From assembly GCA_018660835.1 (NCBI GenBank), contig JABJJN010000020.1:186001-250000 (forward strand): DNA of 64,000 nt, given 5' to 3'. The notes beneath the pieces are model-generated. The model was not told where the DNA came from and made no database searches. It saw only the letters and a program-made list of their open reading frames with translations. The translations under genes were made by a program, and so were the position numbers. The stretch comes from Gemmatimonadota bacterium. Its GTDB lineage: Bacteria > Latescibacterota > UBA2968 > UBA8231. Positions 46,862-55,887 of this stretch are shown here, one piece after another. Numbering within the stretch: the stretch's first letter is position 1; each line of letters starts with the position of its first letter.

Positions 46862-48451
46862 CTACAGAAAGACTCTTTCCATGGACCAAGCCTGAAGCTT
46901 GTTGCACTGGGCACGATGGCCGCGCGCTTCGATGGAGAAACCAATACTGTCAGGGCCTTCCGGGTACACTCTGGTCAGGCAGGCGCTTTGCCCGTTGACG
47001 AAGACTTCTACGATGCTGCGATCTACGAAGATCCGCAGTTCGAGCAACTCCCCTTCCTGATAGTGGAAGTGGCAGCTCTGCGGCTGGTTAATCTCTCCCT
47101 GCTCACCGATCGTAGAAAAGGTTGGATCGAGAGTGATCATACTGTCGCGAACACTCCAGCTGCGGTTGGCGTAATCCTTGCCAACATCTCGGTGAAAGTT
47201 CACCGCCGTGTATTCGGACCTGTCAGCGGCACGCAGGACATTGAGCCGGATGTAGCGTGCCTCCCCAGGATCGATGCTGGCGAAAATCTCCATGGCGTTG
47301 CCGCACACCTGGTCCACTACGACCTCCTGGTTGGCTGGCAACTCGAGATTGGACAGCTCGACCGCTTCCTTGCGTAGCGACTCGATATCGCCCGCCGGCG
47401 CCATAAGCAGACGATCGTTCTCCCCCAGCGTGTAGCGGCGTGGCAGGGACATGATCTGCGCCCAGCCTTCTTGGGTTCTTCCTTCTGTCACGTTGTAGAT
47501 ACAGTAGACGCCACCCGTGCCGTCCGGATAGGCCGATGGCGCGTGAATGCTACCACTCCCCTGGCGACCCGTGTTGAGGTATCCGCCTCTGCTGGCAACG
47601 AATTTCTGCCGGCGCCTGTCGTAGTCGCCGACCACATACATGGCACTGTGCACATGGCTGAAGGTGAGCAGGATATGTCTGTCACCGATGGGCCAGAAGT
47701 AGGGGCATGATCCATCATCACCGGAGAAACCGAAGAGATCGTTCTCCATGAACTCGCCCATGTAGACCCAGTTTTCCAGGTCGGGGGAACGATACAGATG
47801 ATCTACCATGCGACCGGGCGTCATCTTCTCGTAGCCCACTTTGTTATGCGCATGGGGCTCGGCGAGGGGATTGATGCCATCAGCCCACCCACCGCAGAGC
47901 ACGTAGTAGAAGTCACCATCCTTCCAAATACAGGGATCGTAGACCTGATGAGGCCTGCCAAGTTCGTCGTAGTCGACGTTGGCAATCACTGCCTTGCCCG
48001 TCACGACCTCCCAGTTGAGGAGCAAGGGATCGTCGGCAACAGCCACCATTAGTCCTGCCTGCCCCTGGTGCCCGTAATAGGCGGCGATCACCCGATCCTC
48101 TTCCACGAAACAGGTTCCGGAGAAACTGTTCTCTTCCGTGTCGGGATAGATAGCATAGGGCAGGTCCCGCCAATGGATGAGGTCGTCGCTTATGACGTGC
48201 CCCCAGTGCACGCGCCCCTCATCGGGAGAGCCCTGGTAGAAGAGGTGCCACTTCCCCTGCCAATAGCACAGACCATTGGGATCATTCAGACCATTCTCTG
48301 GTGGGCTGAAGTGATAGAATGGGCGGTACCGATCCCCTTTCTTGGCCTCGCGCGACTGGGCAAATCGCTGCAACAGGACATTCGCTTGCAGCTCCTGCTC
48401 CTGGGAAGCAAGATCAGCACTAAAAATCTGATGCGGCGTAAGAGATTTCAC
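46862..48451 (-). CDS. Glycoside hydrolase family 32-like protein with altered catalytic motifs
   Basis: A 529-residue protein with the GH32 five-bladed propeller and C-terminal beta-sandwich. The nucleophile motif NDPNG is intact (Asp57). The transition-state R-D-P motif is QVYDPCIW (Tyr171-Asp172), so Arg is replaced. The acid/base E-C motif is DDGSCPYFWPIG, with Ser248 where Glu is expected. The C-terminal part ELRIFVDRSIVEVFVNGQ is typical GH32. It has no signal peptide. GTG 48451 follows GGAG with eight bases spacing and is preferred over TTG 48472. The changes make ordinary invertase or levanase chemistry doubtful; a different acid or a different substrate is possible. Confidence 0.87.
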   Translation of the reverse strand: MKSLTPHQIFSADLASQEQELQANVLLQRFAQSREAKKGDRYRPFYHFSPPENGLNDPNGLCYWQGKWHLFYQGSPDEGRVHWGHVISDDLIHWRDLPYAIYPDTEENSFSGTCFVEEDRVIAAYYGHQGQAGLMVAVADDPLLLNWEVVTGKAVIANVDYDELGRPHQVYDPCIWKDGDFYYVLCGGWADGINPLAEPHAHNKVGYEKMTPGRMVDHLYRSPDLENWVYMGEFMENDLFGFSGDDGSCPYFWPIGDRHILLTFSHVHSAMYVVGDYDRRRQKFVASRGGYLNTGRQGSGSIHAPSAYPDGTGGVYCIYNVTEGRTQEGWAQIMSLPRRYTLGENDRLLMAPAGDIESLRKEAVELSNLELPANQEVVVDQVCGNAMEIFASIDPGEARYIRLNVLRAADRSEYTAVNFHRDVGKDYANRSWSVRDSMITLDPTFSTIGEQGEINQPQSCHFHYQEGELLELRIFVDRSIVEVFVNGQSACLTRVYPEGPDSIGFSIEARGHRAQCNKLQAWSMERVFL

Positions 48452-48476
48452 GGCACGTCTCCGGGATACCAACTGA

Positions 48477-50162
48477 TCATGAATACAGTTCCAGGAACTT
48501 GCGTTCCCCCTCGGCAGTACCGATCAGGATGATCTCAGTGTCTCTTGTCAGAGGGGCAGTGGGGTCGGGATTGACGGTGATGCCATCGCCTACACAACTG
48601 GCGACGACGGTGCAGCCGGTCTGTGCTCGCAGTGACGATTCAGCGATAGACTGACCGGCGAGCGCATCAGGGACCTGCAGCCGGAACAATTCGAGGCCCT
48701 CCGCCACCATGAGAGTGCTCGTGTGATGCAGCATGTTGGCGATGGCACTGGCGCCCATGGATGCATAAGACATGACGAAGTCGGTGCCGGCGCGGTGCAG
48801 GGTACTGATATTGCGTTCGTCGTTGGCTCGTGCAATCACCTGAATGTCGGGCTGCAGCTTCCGGCAGTAGATCGCCAGGTAGATGTTGGTGTCATCATCC
48901 CTGGTGGTGATCACCACAGCGGGAGCCGTATCGATACCCGCCTCCTGCAGCACCTCCAACGCCGCCGCCGAGCCGGCAACGAACTTGCCATCTCCCGTGT
49001 CCCTGGACTCATCCTGTTCGACGATCCGATAGTCGACGCCACGGCGTTCCAGTGAACGGGCCGTCGCCAGGCCGACGCGACCAGCACCGATGATGATCAC
49101 CGGATCGACGGATTGATTGAATCCCACAAGCAGGCTGTCATACTTGTGCAGCTGCTCTTGCGTGCCCGCCAGCACCAGGACCGTGCGATCGGCAATCATG
49201 GTCTCCGGGCGAGCCGCCTGGTAACTGCCTCGCTCCCAAACGCCGACAACACTGACGCCAGTATTGGTGCGCAACGCCGCCTCAGCGAGGGTCTTGCCCG
49301 CCAGGGGGGTGTGCTTTACCGTCGCTTCGGCGATCAGTAACTCATCGAACTCGCCCAGAACGTGCGCCATGGCATCTCCGGCGCTGATGCGTCTGGCGAG
49401 CGATTCGCCCAGCATATCCGCCAACTGCAGCACCTGTGTACACCCTGCCAGCTCGAGAATATCCACCGACGCCGGCGTGTCGGCGATGGCCACAATGTCG
49501 ACATCTTCGGCGATGGAACGGACCGTTGCGGCCACGTTGGTACTCACCTGATCGCTGTTGGTCGACACCACAAGCGACGCGTTGTCGACACGGGCCCGCT
49601 CGTAGGTCTCCGGGTCATCCAGATCTCCGGCGATGACACTCATACCCTCGTCGTGCAGGCGGACGGCTTCGTCCGGATCGGTCGCGACGAGCACATAAGG
49701 GTATTGGAACTGCTTGAGTCGATCGATCAACGCTCGCGTCAGAAAATCCTGCCGCGTGATGATGACATGATTCGTCATGTCATCTTGCAGTTGTCTGGGG
49801 ATACGGGCAGCATTCTGCGCTGCGATCCACGGTGTCCAGAAAAACTGCAGAAAAGTGAAGGGCAACAGGATGAGCATGAAGAGGGTTCCGGACAGTAGCA
49901 CGACCGTCGAAAACACTCGTCCCAGGTCGGTGTGGAAAGTGATGTCGCCGAAGCCCAGGGTCGACATCACGGTCAGCGTCCAGTAGACGCCCGTAAACCA
50001 GGTGAACTCCTGGCCCTCATAGAGCATGAGCGTGTGAAAAAGGACGCTATAGAGCGCTATGAGCAGGGCGAAAACGAGCAAAAAGCGGACGAGGAGCAGG
50101 AAGTTCCGCCGCTTGGGCCGGTCCCCCATAAACATCGCCAGAAATGAAGTGAAGAAGCGCAT
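48477..50162 (-). CDS. Potassium channel with tandem RCK (TrkA-N/TrkA-C) domains
   Basis: A 561-residue two-helix ion channel. TM1 (LLLVRFLLVFALLIALYSVLF), a pore helix and selectivity filter TLGFGD (about residues 68-73), and TM2 (VFSTVVLLSGTLFMLILLPF) are followed by two cytosolic regulatory units. The first begins NHVIITRQDFLTRALIDRLK, and its Rossmann motif is degenerate. The second has a proper nucleotide-binding motif (VIIIGAGRVGLATARSLERRG). Each is followed by a TrkA-C-like segment (TPLAGKTLAEAALRTNTGVSVVGV; AGQSIAESSLRAQTGCTVVASC). Start 50162 fits channels of this class. It lies 25 bases upstream of the GH32 gene. Confidence 0.92.
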   Translation of the reverse strand: MRFFTSFLAMFMGDRPKRRNFLLLVRFLLVFALLIALYSVLFHTLMLYEGQEFTWFTGVYWTLTVMSTLGFGDITFHTDLGRVFSTVVLLSGTLFMLILLPFTFLQFFWTPWIAAQNAARIPRQLQDDMTNHVIITRQDFLTRALIDRLKQFQYPYVLVATDPDEAVRLHDEGMSVIAGDLDDPETYERARVDNASLVVSTNSDQVSTNVAATVRSIAEDVDIVAIADTPASVDILELAGCTQVLQLADMLGESLARRISAGDAMAHVLGEFDELLIAEATVKHTPLAGKTLAEAALRTNTGVSVVGVWERGSYQAARPETMIADRTVLVLAGTQEQLHKYDSLLVGFNQSVDPVIIIGAGRVGLATARSLERRGVDYRIVEQDESRDTGDGKFVAGSAAALEVLQEAGIDTAPAVVITTRDDDTNIYLAIYCRKLQPDIQVIARANDERNISTLHRAGTDFVMSYASMGASAIANMLHHTSTLMVAEGLELFRLQVPDALAGQSIAESSLRAQTGCTVVASCVGDGITVNPDPTAPLTRDTEIILIGTAEGERKFLELYS

Positions 50163-50239
50163 CTCTACTGTGCTACCATGTCTGGGTGTCTCCTGACGAG
50201 TCTGCCTGCCTGCCCCAAGTAACGACGCCCCGCGCGCGG

Positions 50240-50506
50240 TCAGCAACCCCCCTCAACGCGTGGATAGCGCCGGCCATTCAGAAAGGCCCCGACGAAGCTG
50301 TCGCGCACCAGGTAGGCGTGGATGTAGCCGGAAAGCAGATCGAACCACTGTGATGTCGAATCCGGATCCTTCAGCGACCATGCACTGCCAAGATCAGAGT
50401 CGGTGTAGGTCACGGCAGAGTGTAATACGAGACCCAGCATCATCATGACCGCCCGCAGTGAATCCAGGGCGTGTAGTCGTTCGGTCCGTGGTGTCGCGCC
50501 GGGCAC
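50240..50506 (-). pseudogene. Acyltransferase-3/OpgC-like fragment
   Basis: An 88-residue reading frame whose first half, RLHALDSLRAVMMMLGLVLHSAVTY, matches the N-terminal membrane helix of acyltransferase family 3 proteins (normally 350-400 residues), with the conserved His. The middle IHAYLVRDSF resembles the second conserved block, after which family similarity stops. I take it as a decayed 5' remnant; nothing matching the rest of the gene is nearby, because the K+ channel gene begins 78 bases downstream. Confidence 0.5.
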
Positions 50507-50608
50507 CGCTCATCCTCTTCTGGCGTGGGAGAATGCAACAAAAGGATGATAAGGACTGGCGGCGGTGAGATCTCGCCTCGAATGGCAGAATCCACGAGAT
50601 TATGGACC

Positions 50609-53600
50609 ATGATCCACTTCAACTACCGAAACCCTACCGCGACCCTTTTCGGGCTGATCCTGTTGTTCCCTTCCCTCTTGTTCAGCCAGACACTTGATCT
50701 GACCGAACAGGAACGGGCCTGGATCGCCGCACACCCAGAGATCCGCGTTGGCATCAACCCGAGCTGGCATCCTATCGAGTTTGTCGAGGGTCAGGTCCGC
50801 CACAGTGGCCTGACGGCCGACTACCTGGCACTGCTCAACGAACGACTCGGGCTCAACATGGTCGCCGACGTAGAAACCTCGTGGGTCGATGTGTTGGATA
50901 AGGCTCGCCGCCGTGAGATTGGTGTCATCCTCAGCATCGGCTGGACCCCCGACCGGGATGAATATCTCGACTTCACCGACTTCTATATCGAGCTCCCGAT
51001 GAGCGTTTTCATGCTCGCCGACGAGCCCTACATCCCCGATCTCGGTGCACTCAATGGCCGTCGTGTCGCTGTCGTCGACGGCTACGCCGAGCAAGAATTG
51101 CTCGCCCGCCATCATCCAAAGATCGAGTTGGTAACCGTCGAGCATCCGGAAAATGGACTGCGCTTTCTGTCCGCCGGGCAACTCGACGCCTTCGTCGGCA
51201 ACATCGCCGCTGGTGGCTACGTCGCTCGTCAACTCGGCCTCACCAACATCAAGGTCGCACGCCACACCCGCTTCAACTACACCCAGCGAATTGGTGTCCG
51301 CGAAGACTGGCCAGAGTTGTTGACCCTCCTCAACAAGGGACTGCGCTCGATCGAGCCCGAGGAAAAGAAAGCGATCCACGAACGTTGGATCGAGGTCAAG
51401 TACGAGATCGACCGAGCACAGATCTGGCGCACGGTCGGCTATGTTCTGGCCGGCGCTTTGCTGGTCGTCATCTTCATTCTCATCTGGGTCCGGCAGATCC
51501 GGCAGCGCGAGGAGCGCTTCCGCTCGGTAATGGAATCGACACAGGATGGTAAGTTGATTCTGGACGCCAGTGGCTCGATCACCCTCTGCAACTCTTCCAT
51601 CGCGGATCTCTTCGGATATTCGCGCAACGAGACGATTGGCCAGACCGTTGAACTGTTGATCCCAGGGGGACTACGCGACGGCCACCAACCAGGCTCGGTA
51701 AACCCAGGTGCCGCCCAACCAATGGTGGAAGCCGAGTCCACGGGCAGACGACAAGACGGCTCCGAGTTCCCCGTGGAGATCCGTGTCACCCCACTGCAAG
51801 CCGGTGGTGATCAGGTACTGGCAACAGTACGTGATGTCTCGTTACGCAGGCAGAGACAACGGCAGGACCGCATCATGGCCGATTTTCGCGAGGCCGTATG
51901 GCGACTCGACAGTCGCAGTGACGTTCCCGACCTGCTAAACCGGCTGCACGAGATCCTCGTCGGCGCCGGCCTCCCCTATCGCACCTTTGGCGTCAATATC
52001 ATCGAGGACGAGACCGAACCACGTGTCCGCTCCTATGAACTGGTTGCGACGGGTACGAAGGAAAGTGTCCTGAAGCCGGAGAACGGACGTGCCGTGCTGG
52101 GCATGTGGCGTCAGGAAGAACCGGTGAACCGAGAGGACCTGGCCATCGACGATCCTTTGGGAGAACTCCCCGGCTGGGACGATGAGGCGCCAAGCAGCAT
52201 CATCGACGTACCCTTTTCACATGGGACGCTGGCGGCCAACAGTATGACGCCTGCCGCCTTTACACCCTACCTGGGTATGCTCACGGAGATTGCCGCCGTC
52301 ATGTCCGAAGGATTTCGGCGGCTCGATGACCTGCGTGCCCTGCGGGATCGGGGCATCCGGTTGGAGCAATCCCTGCAGTCGGAGCAGGAGGCGAGGGAAG
52401 AGGCGGAGATACGTCAACGCGTCAGAGACGCGATCTGGGACATGCGTGGTGTGGAGGATTTGCAGAAGATCTTCGACTCTGTCGCTCCCGCTCTCACCGA
52501 TCTCGGCGTCGCCCACAATGCGTGCGGCATCAATCGCGTGAATCCGAAACTGGCTGAGGAGACCGTTCACTCAATGGACAGCTCGATTGTCGAAGGACGC
52601 AAGACGACGGATCGAGTGAGTAACGCGGCAGCAGGGGTGATTCACCAGATCTGGCAGGAAAAGGTGACGGCCTACCGCCCCAACCTGCAAACCGACGATC
52701 CCTATGATGAGGCGGAAGCCGTCGCCAGACGTCACCCAGGCGTGTGTTGTATCCTCGACGTCCCCTTCTCCCATGGCACCCTGGCCCTAAACAGCAAAGA
52801 GCCGCATGCCTTTTCGCCTCAGGATATAGAGAAGACGGAGAGACTTGCGGCGCTGCTGTCTGAGGGTTTCCACCGCATGGATGATCTGCAAGCCTTGGAG
52901 GAGCGCAACCGATCGTTGCAGGAGGCCACGCGGGAAGCCGAGGAAGCCAATCGATCTAAGAGTGCTTTCCTTGCCAACATGAGCCACGAAATCCGCACCC
53001 CCATGAACGCGATCCTGGGGTTCACGGAGATCTTGTCCGGCTTGGAAGAAGACGTGCAGAAACGCCAGTACATCGATTCGGTCCGCACCAGTGGCAAATC
53101 GCTCCTGGGCCTGATTAACGACATCCTCGACCTGTCAAAGGTGGAGGCGGGCAAGCTCGAGCTGCAGAACGAACCGACCGATGTGAAGGCCCTCATCGAC
53201 GAACTGCCGCCGATTTTTGCGCAGAAGATCCAGGAGCAGGGCCTTGATCTCATCATCGAGGCAGAGGATCTCCCGATCGTCATGGTTGACGGGCTGCGGT
53301 TACGTCAGATGCTTCTCAACCTGACGTCCAATGCCATCAAGTTCACCGATGCGGGTCATGTACGAGTCACCGTGACGTCTGACTCCGCCGAGCAAGGGGT
53401 AAGGCTGACCTTCGTCGTCGAGGATACGGGGATCGGTATTCCCCCCGACCAACAGAACAAAATCTTCGGCGCCTTCGAGCAAACGGCGGGGCAGAGCACG
53501 TCCCAATACGGTGGCACGGGCCTCGGACTGGCGATCTCCAAGCGTCTCGCGGAACTCATGAATGGAGAAATCACGCTCCGCAGCGAAGTCGGCAAGGGCA

Positions 53601-54403
53601 GCACCTTTACCATCGAATTGCGCGACCTGACGGCCGTCTCGAGGGAGGATCTCGAAGGACTCGATGCGGACGCCGAGATCGGCCGGGTGACATTCGACTC
53701 GAGCAAGATCCTGATCGTCGACGATGTCGAGAACAATCGTCTGCTGATAAAAGCATACCTCACCGAATACGGCCTCGACATTCTCGAGGCTGCCAGTGGC
53801 GAGGAGGCTCTTGTCACTTGCCGCGAACAGCTGCCAGATCTGGTGCTGATGGACCTGCGCATGGACGGCATGTCTGGGCAGCAAGCCGCACAGGAGTTGA
53901 AGAGAGACGAAGCGACCTCTTCGATTCCCATCATCGCCCATACGGCGGCTGCCATGAAGGATCAGGAAGAGGCGATCGTTGGGATCTTTGACGGCTACCT
54001 CGTGAAACCGGCCAGCAAAGGCGATGTAATTCGACAACTCATGCAACACCTACCTCACACCATTGGTAACGAAGCGGCGTTGACCGTCGAGGGCACGTCG
54101 GAGGCAGCTTGGAGCGCGGACGAACTGACACCGGAGCAGAGGGCCAGTCTCACAGAGTTGGTCGCGCAACTGCAGGCTGAACTACCGCGGTGCCAGGAAC
54201 TGGCTCAGACGCAGTCTATCGATGAGATCGAAGTCTTCGCCTCGCAGATGCAGGAATGGGCAACGTCATTTGCCTACCCTCCTCTGGGCGACTGGGGGCA
54301 ACGCCTGGCGACGCAGGCGTCCCTGTTCGACATCCCTTCCATGGCCATGACGCTGGGAGAATTTGACGCCTTGTTGACCCGACTGCGCTCGGTATCAACT
54401 TGA
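50609..54403 (+). CDS. Hybrid histidine kinase with SBP_bac_3 sensor, PAS and tandem GAF-like modules
   Basis: A 1264-residue sensor kinase. The signal peptide (ATLFGLILLFPSLLFSQ) is followed by a periplasmic SBP_bac_3-type solute-binding domain (EQERAWIAAHPEIRVGINPS to about residue 270) and one transmembrane helix (VGYVLAGALLVVIFILIWV). A PAS domain follows, then two tandem GAF-like modules ending IIDVPFSHGTLAANS and ILDVPFSHGTLALNS. HisKA has [14 protein letters not shown] (His about 791); the ATPase has NLTSNAIKFTDAG, DTGIGIP and [13 protein letters not shown]. One receiver follows (LIVDDVENN, Asp in LMDLRMDGM about 1080), then a helical tail. An upstream in-frame ATG at 50582 is possible. 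Its stop overlaps the HAD gene start. Confidence 0.92.
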   Translation: MIHFNYRNPTATLFGLILLFPSLLFSQTLDLTEQERAWIAAHPEIRVGINPSWHPIEFVEGQVRHSGLTADYLALLNERLGLNMVADVETSWVDVLDKARRREIGVILSIGWTPDRDEYLDFTDFYIELPMSVFMLADEPYIPDLGALNGRRVAVVDGYAEQELLARHHPKIELVTVEHPENGLRFLSAGQLDAFVGNIAAGGYVARQLGLTNIKVARHTRFNYTQRIGVREDWPELLTLLNKGLRSIEPEEKKAIHERWIEVKYEIDRAQIWRTVGYVLAGALLVVIFILIWVRQIRQREERFRSVMESTQDGKLILDASGSITLCNSSIADLFGYSRNETIGQTVELLIPGGLRDGHQPGSVNPGAAQPMVEAESTGRRQDGSEFPVEIRVTPLQAGGDQVLATVRDVSLRRQRQRQDRIMADFREAVWRLDSRSDVPDLLNRLHEILVGAGLPYRTFGVNIIEDETEPRVRSYELVATGTKESVLKPENGRAVLGMWRQEEPVNREDLAIDDPLGELPGWDDEAPSSIIDVPFSHGTLAANSMTPAAFTPYLGMLTEIAAVMSEGFRRLDDLRALRDRGIRLEQSLQSEQEAREEAEIRQRVRDAIWDMRGVEDLQKIFDSVAPALTDLGVAHNACGINRVNPKLAEETVHSMDSSIVEGRKTTDRVSNAAAGVIHQIWQEKVTAYRPNLQTDDPYDEAEAVARRHPGVCCILDVPFSHGTLALNSKEPHAFSPQDIEKTERLAALLSEGFHRMDDLQALEERNRSLQEATREAEEANRSKSAFLANMSHEIRTPMNAILGFTEILSGLEEDVQKRQYIDSVRTSGKSLLGLINDILDLSKVEAGKLELQNEPTDVKALIDELPPIFAQKIQEQGLDLIIEAEDLPIVMVDGLRLRQMLLNLTSNAIKFTDAGHVRVTVTSDSAEQGVRLTFVVEDTGIGIPPDQQNKIFGAFEQTAGQSTSQYGGTGLGLAISKRLAELMNGEITLRSEVGKGSTFTIELRDLTAVSREDLEGLDADAEIGRVTFDSSKILIVDDVENNRLLIKAYLTEYGLDILEAASGEEALVTCREQLPDLVLMDLRMDGMSGQQAAQELKRDEATSSIPIIAHTAAAMKDQEEAIVGIFDGYLVKPASKGDVIRQLMQHLPHTIGNEAALTVEGTSEAAWSADELTPEQRASLTELVAQLQAELPRCQELAQTQSIDEIEVFASQMQEWATSFAYPPLGDWGQRLATQASLFDIPSMAMTLGEFDALLTRLRSVST

Positions 54404-54990
54404 CCTGGACAATTCCCGCAGGATACCAGGGACTGATCTTCGATTGTGATGGAACGCTGGTCGATTCCATGCCGTCACACTACAAGGCCTGGGTCGCGGT
54501 GCTAAGCCGCCACGGCCTGGCACTGACGGAGGCGCGTTTCTACGAATGGGCAGGGATGCCCATCGACGTCATCGTCCAGCGGCTGGCAACAGAGAGAGGG
54601 CTGGTCGTCGACGCCGAGTCCATCGCCACCGAGCGCGACGCCTATTTCCTTAGTCTGCCAACGAGAGATCTGCGCCCCGTGGATGCCGTCGTCGAGATCG
54701 CTCGCCGCTATCATGGAGAGTATCCTCTGGCAGTAGCAACTGGAAGCACAAACGCCTCAGCGTCTGCGTCGCTTAACACGATCGGCGTACTGGAACTGTT
54801 CGATACCATGGTGTGCTCCGGTGACGTGGCTCATCCGAAGCCGGCACCGGACATATTCCTGGAAGCGGCGCAGCGGATCTCGGTTCCACCACAGAAATGT
54901 GTTGTCTTTGAAGACGGGGAGACGGGCATGGAGGGCGCACGCATCGCGGGGATGCACGTCGTCGATGTGCGGCCCTGGATAGAGCGCTGA
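54400..54990 (+). CDS. HAD-family phosphatase/phosphomutase (beta-phosphoglucomutase-like)
   Basis: A 196-residue HAD hydrolase. Motif I is FDCDGTLVDSMPSH (nucleophile Asp and general acid Asp), motif II is VATGSTNAS, the Lys region is HPKPAPDIFLEAA, and motif IV is VVFEDGETGMEGARIAGM. The helical cap after motif I places it with beta-phosphoglucomutases and YqaB-type fructose-1-phosphatases. The TTG start overlaps the kinase stop (TTGA), indicating coupled translation. Sugar-phosphate substrates are usual for this subgroup; the link with the kinase is unexplained. Confidence 0.9.
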   Translation: MTWTIPAGYQGLIFDCDGTLVDSMPSHYKAWVAVLSRHGLALTEARFYEWAGMPIDVIVQRLATERGLVVDAESIATERDAYFLSLPTRDLRPVDAVVEIARRYHGEYPLAVATGSTNASASASLNTIGVLELFDTMVCSGDVAHPKPAPDIFLEAAQRISVPPQKCVVFEDGETGMEGARIAGMHVVDVRPWIER

Positions 54991-55082
54991 CTCGGCAGAA
55001 CTCGGCGGCAACACTGACATCTCTCGACCAAGGCATGCCAGGCTACCCATCGTTGCCAGGCAGTGGGCGTCAGGCTCAGTCG

Positions 55083-55682
55083 CTACTCAAACAATAAGTA
55101 GCCGAACCGGTCGGGCCTCAGAGCTAGTCCGTAGGTCGGTACCCACTGACCGTATTCCGAGGCGTTCCCTGTTCGCACGCGGGCGATGTTGAAGCCCCAG
55201 ATGTCGCCTTTGGTGATTGACGCACCATCCAGTGTAGACGCAGGGATTGCGACCTCAGCGACCCAGAAGGTGTCGGCAACGGTTGTGCCGATCGTGACGC
55301 TGCCATTCCAGTCCTGGCCGGGACGGTCATGTCCATAGTGGGTATCCGACACCGTTCCCAGCGTGTTGATGATGAACTGAAAGTAGGAACGGGCATCACG
55401 ATTCGTATCGAAGAACACCTCAAGACAATCGTCGGCATGGACGCGGCCATCGCGCTCGGTTGACTCTGCCACGAGGCCTTCCGTCGACGCCTCGTAAGTT
55501 TTCTGCACCTGGGCACGGTGCATGGCCGAACTGGATTCGTGCGTGTCCAGGGCGCGCTGGTAGCTGCGGGTCATGGCGAAGATGCTGACCATCGTGAGTA
55601 CGAAGAACAGGACGAAGGTCACCGCAAAGCGCAGGCTCAGAACGTTGAGGACGATCTCTTTGCGAATCAGTGACAGTAGCAT
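55083..55682 (-). CDS. Chimeric gene: ABC-2 permease N-terminus joined to CBM9-like domain
   Basis: A 199-residue frame. Residues 1-60 (LIRKEIVLNVLSLRFAVTF, VLFFVLTMVSIFAMTRSYQ, then an amphipathic helix) look like the first membrane segment of an ABC-2/DUF3526-type permease, which normally continues for 400 or more residues. From about residue 75 the chain is instead the C-terminal half of a CBM9-type sugar-binding fold (DDCLEVFFDTNRDARSYFQF, FWVAEVAIPASTLDG, DIWGFNIARVRT). The two halves are in one frame. This is best explained by a deletion that fused two genes; expression or function is doubtful. Start 55682 or 55688; no clear ribosome-binding site. Confidence 0.6.
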   Translation of the reverse strand: MLLSLIRKEIVLNVLSLRFAVTFVLFFVLTMVSIFAMTRSYQRALDTHESSSAMHRAQVQKTYEASTEGLVAESTERDGRVHADDCLEVFFDTNRDARSYFQFIINTLGTVSDTHYGHDRPGQDWNGSVTIGTTVADTFWVAEVAIPASTLDGASITKGDIWGFNIARVRTGNASEYGQWVPTYGLALRPDRFGYLLFE

Positions 55683-55887
55683 ACGCATTCCGACGGGCGG
55701 CAGGAGAGATGCGCTAATCTTAGGAACTGTTGTGTGACCCAATCAACTCGAACACGCCGTTCTCTAGAGCCCTTCGCGGGACGATCACTTCAAGAAATCC
55801 TTCACTGCGTGTCGCCATTGACCCCCCGACTCGCGATATTGCCCTGTACTGCCATCGATTTGCCCTCGCTCATCCAGGAGTGCGGCC

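Noticed and set aside
49362..49898. 178-codon plus-strand frame over the potassium channel gene
   Set aside because: It is antisense to clear RCK-domain coding sequence and has no family signal.
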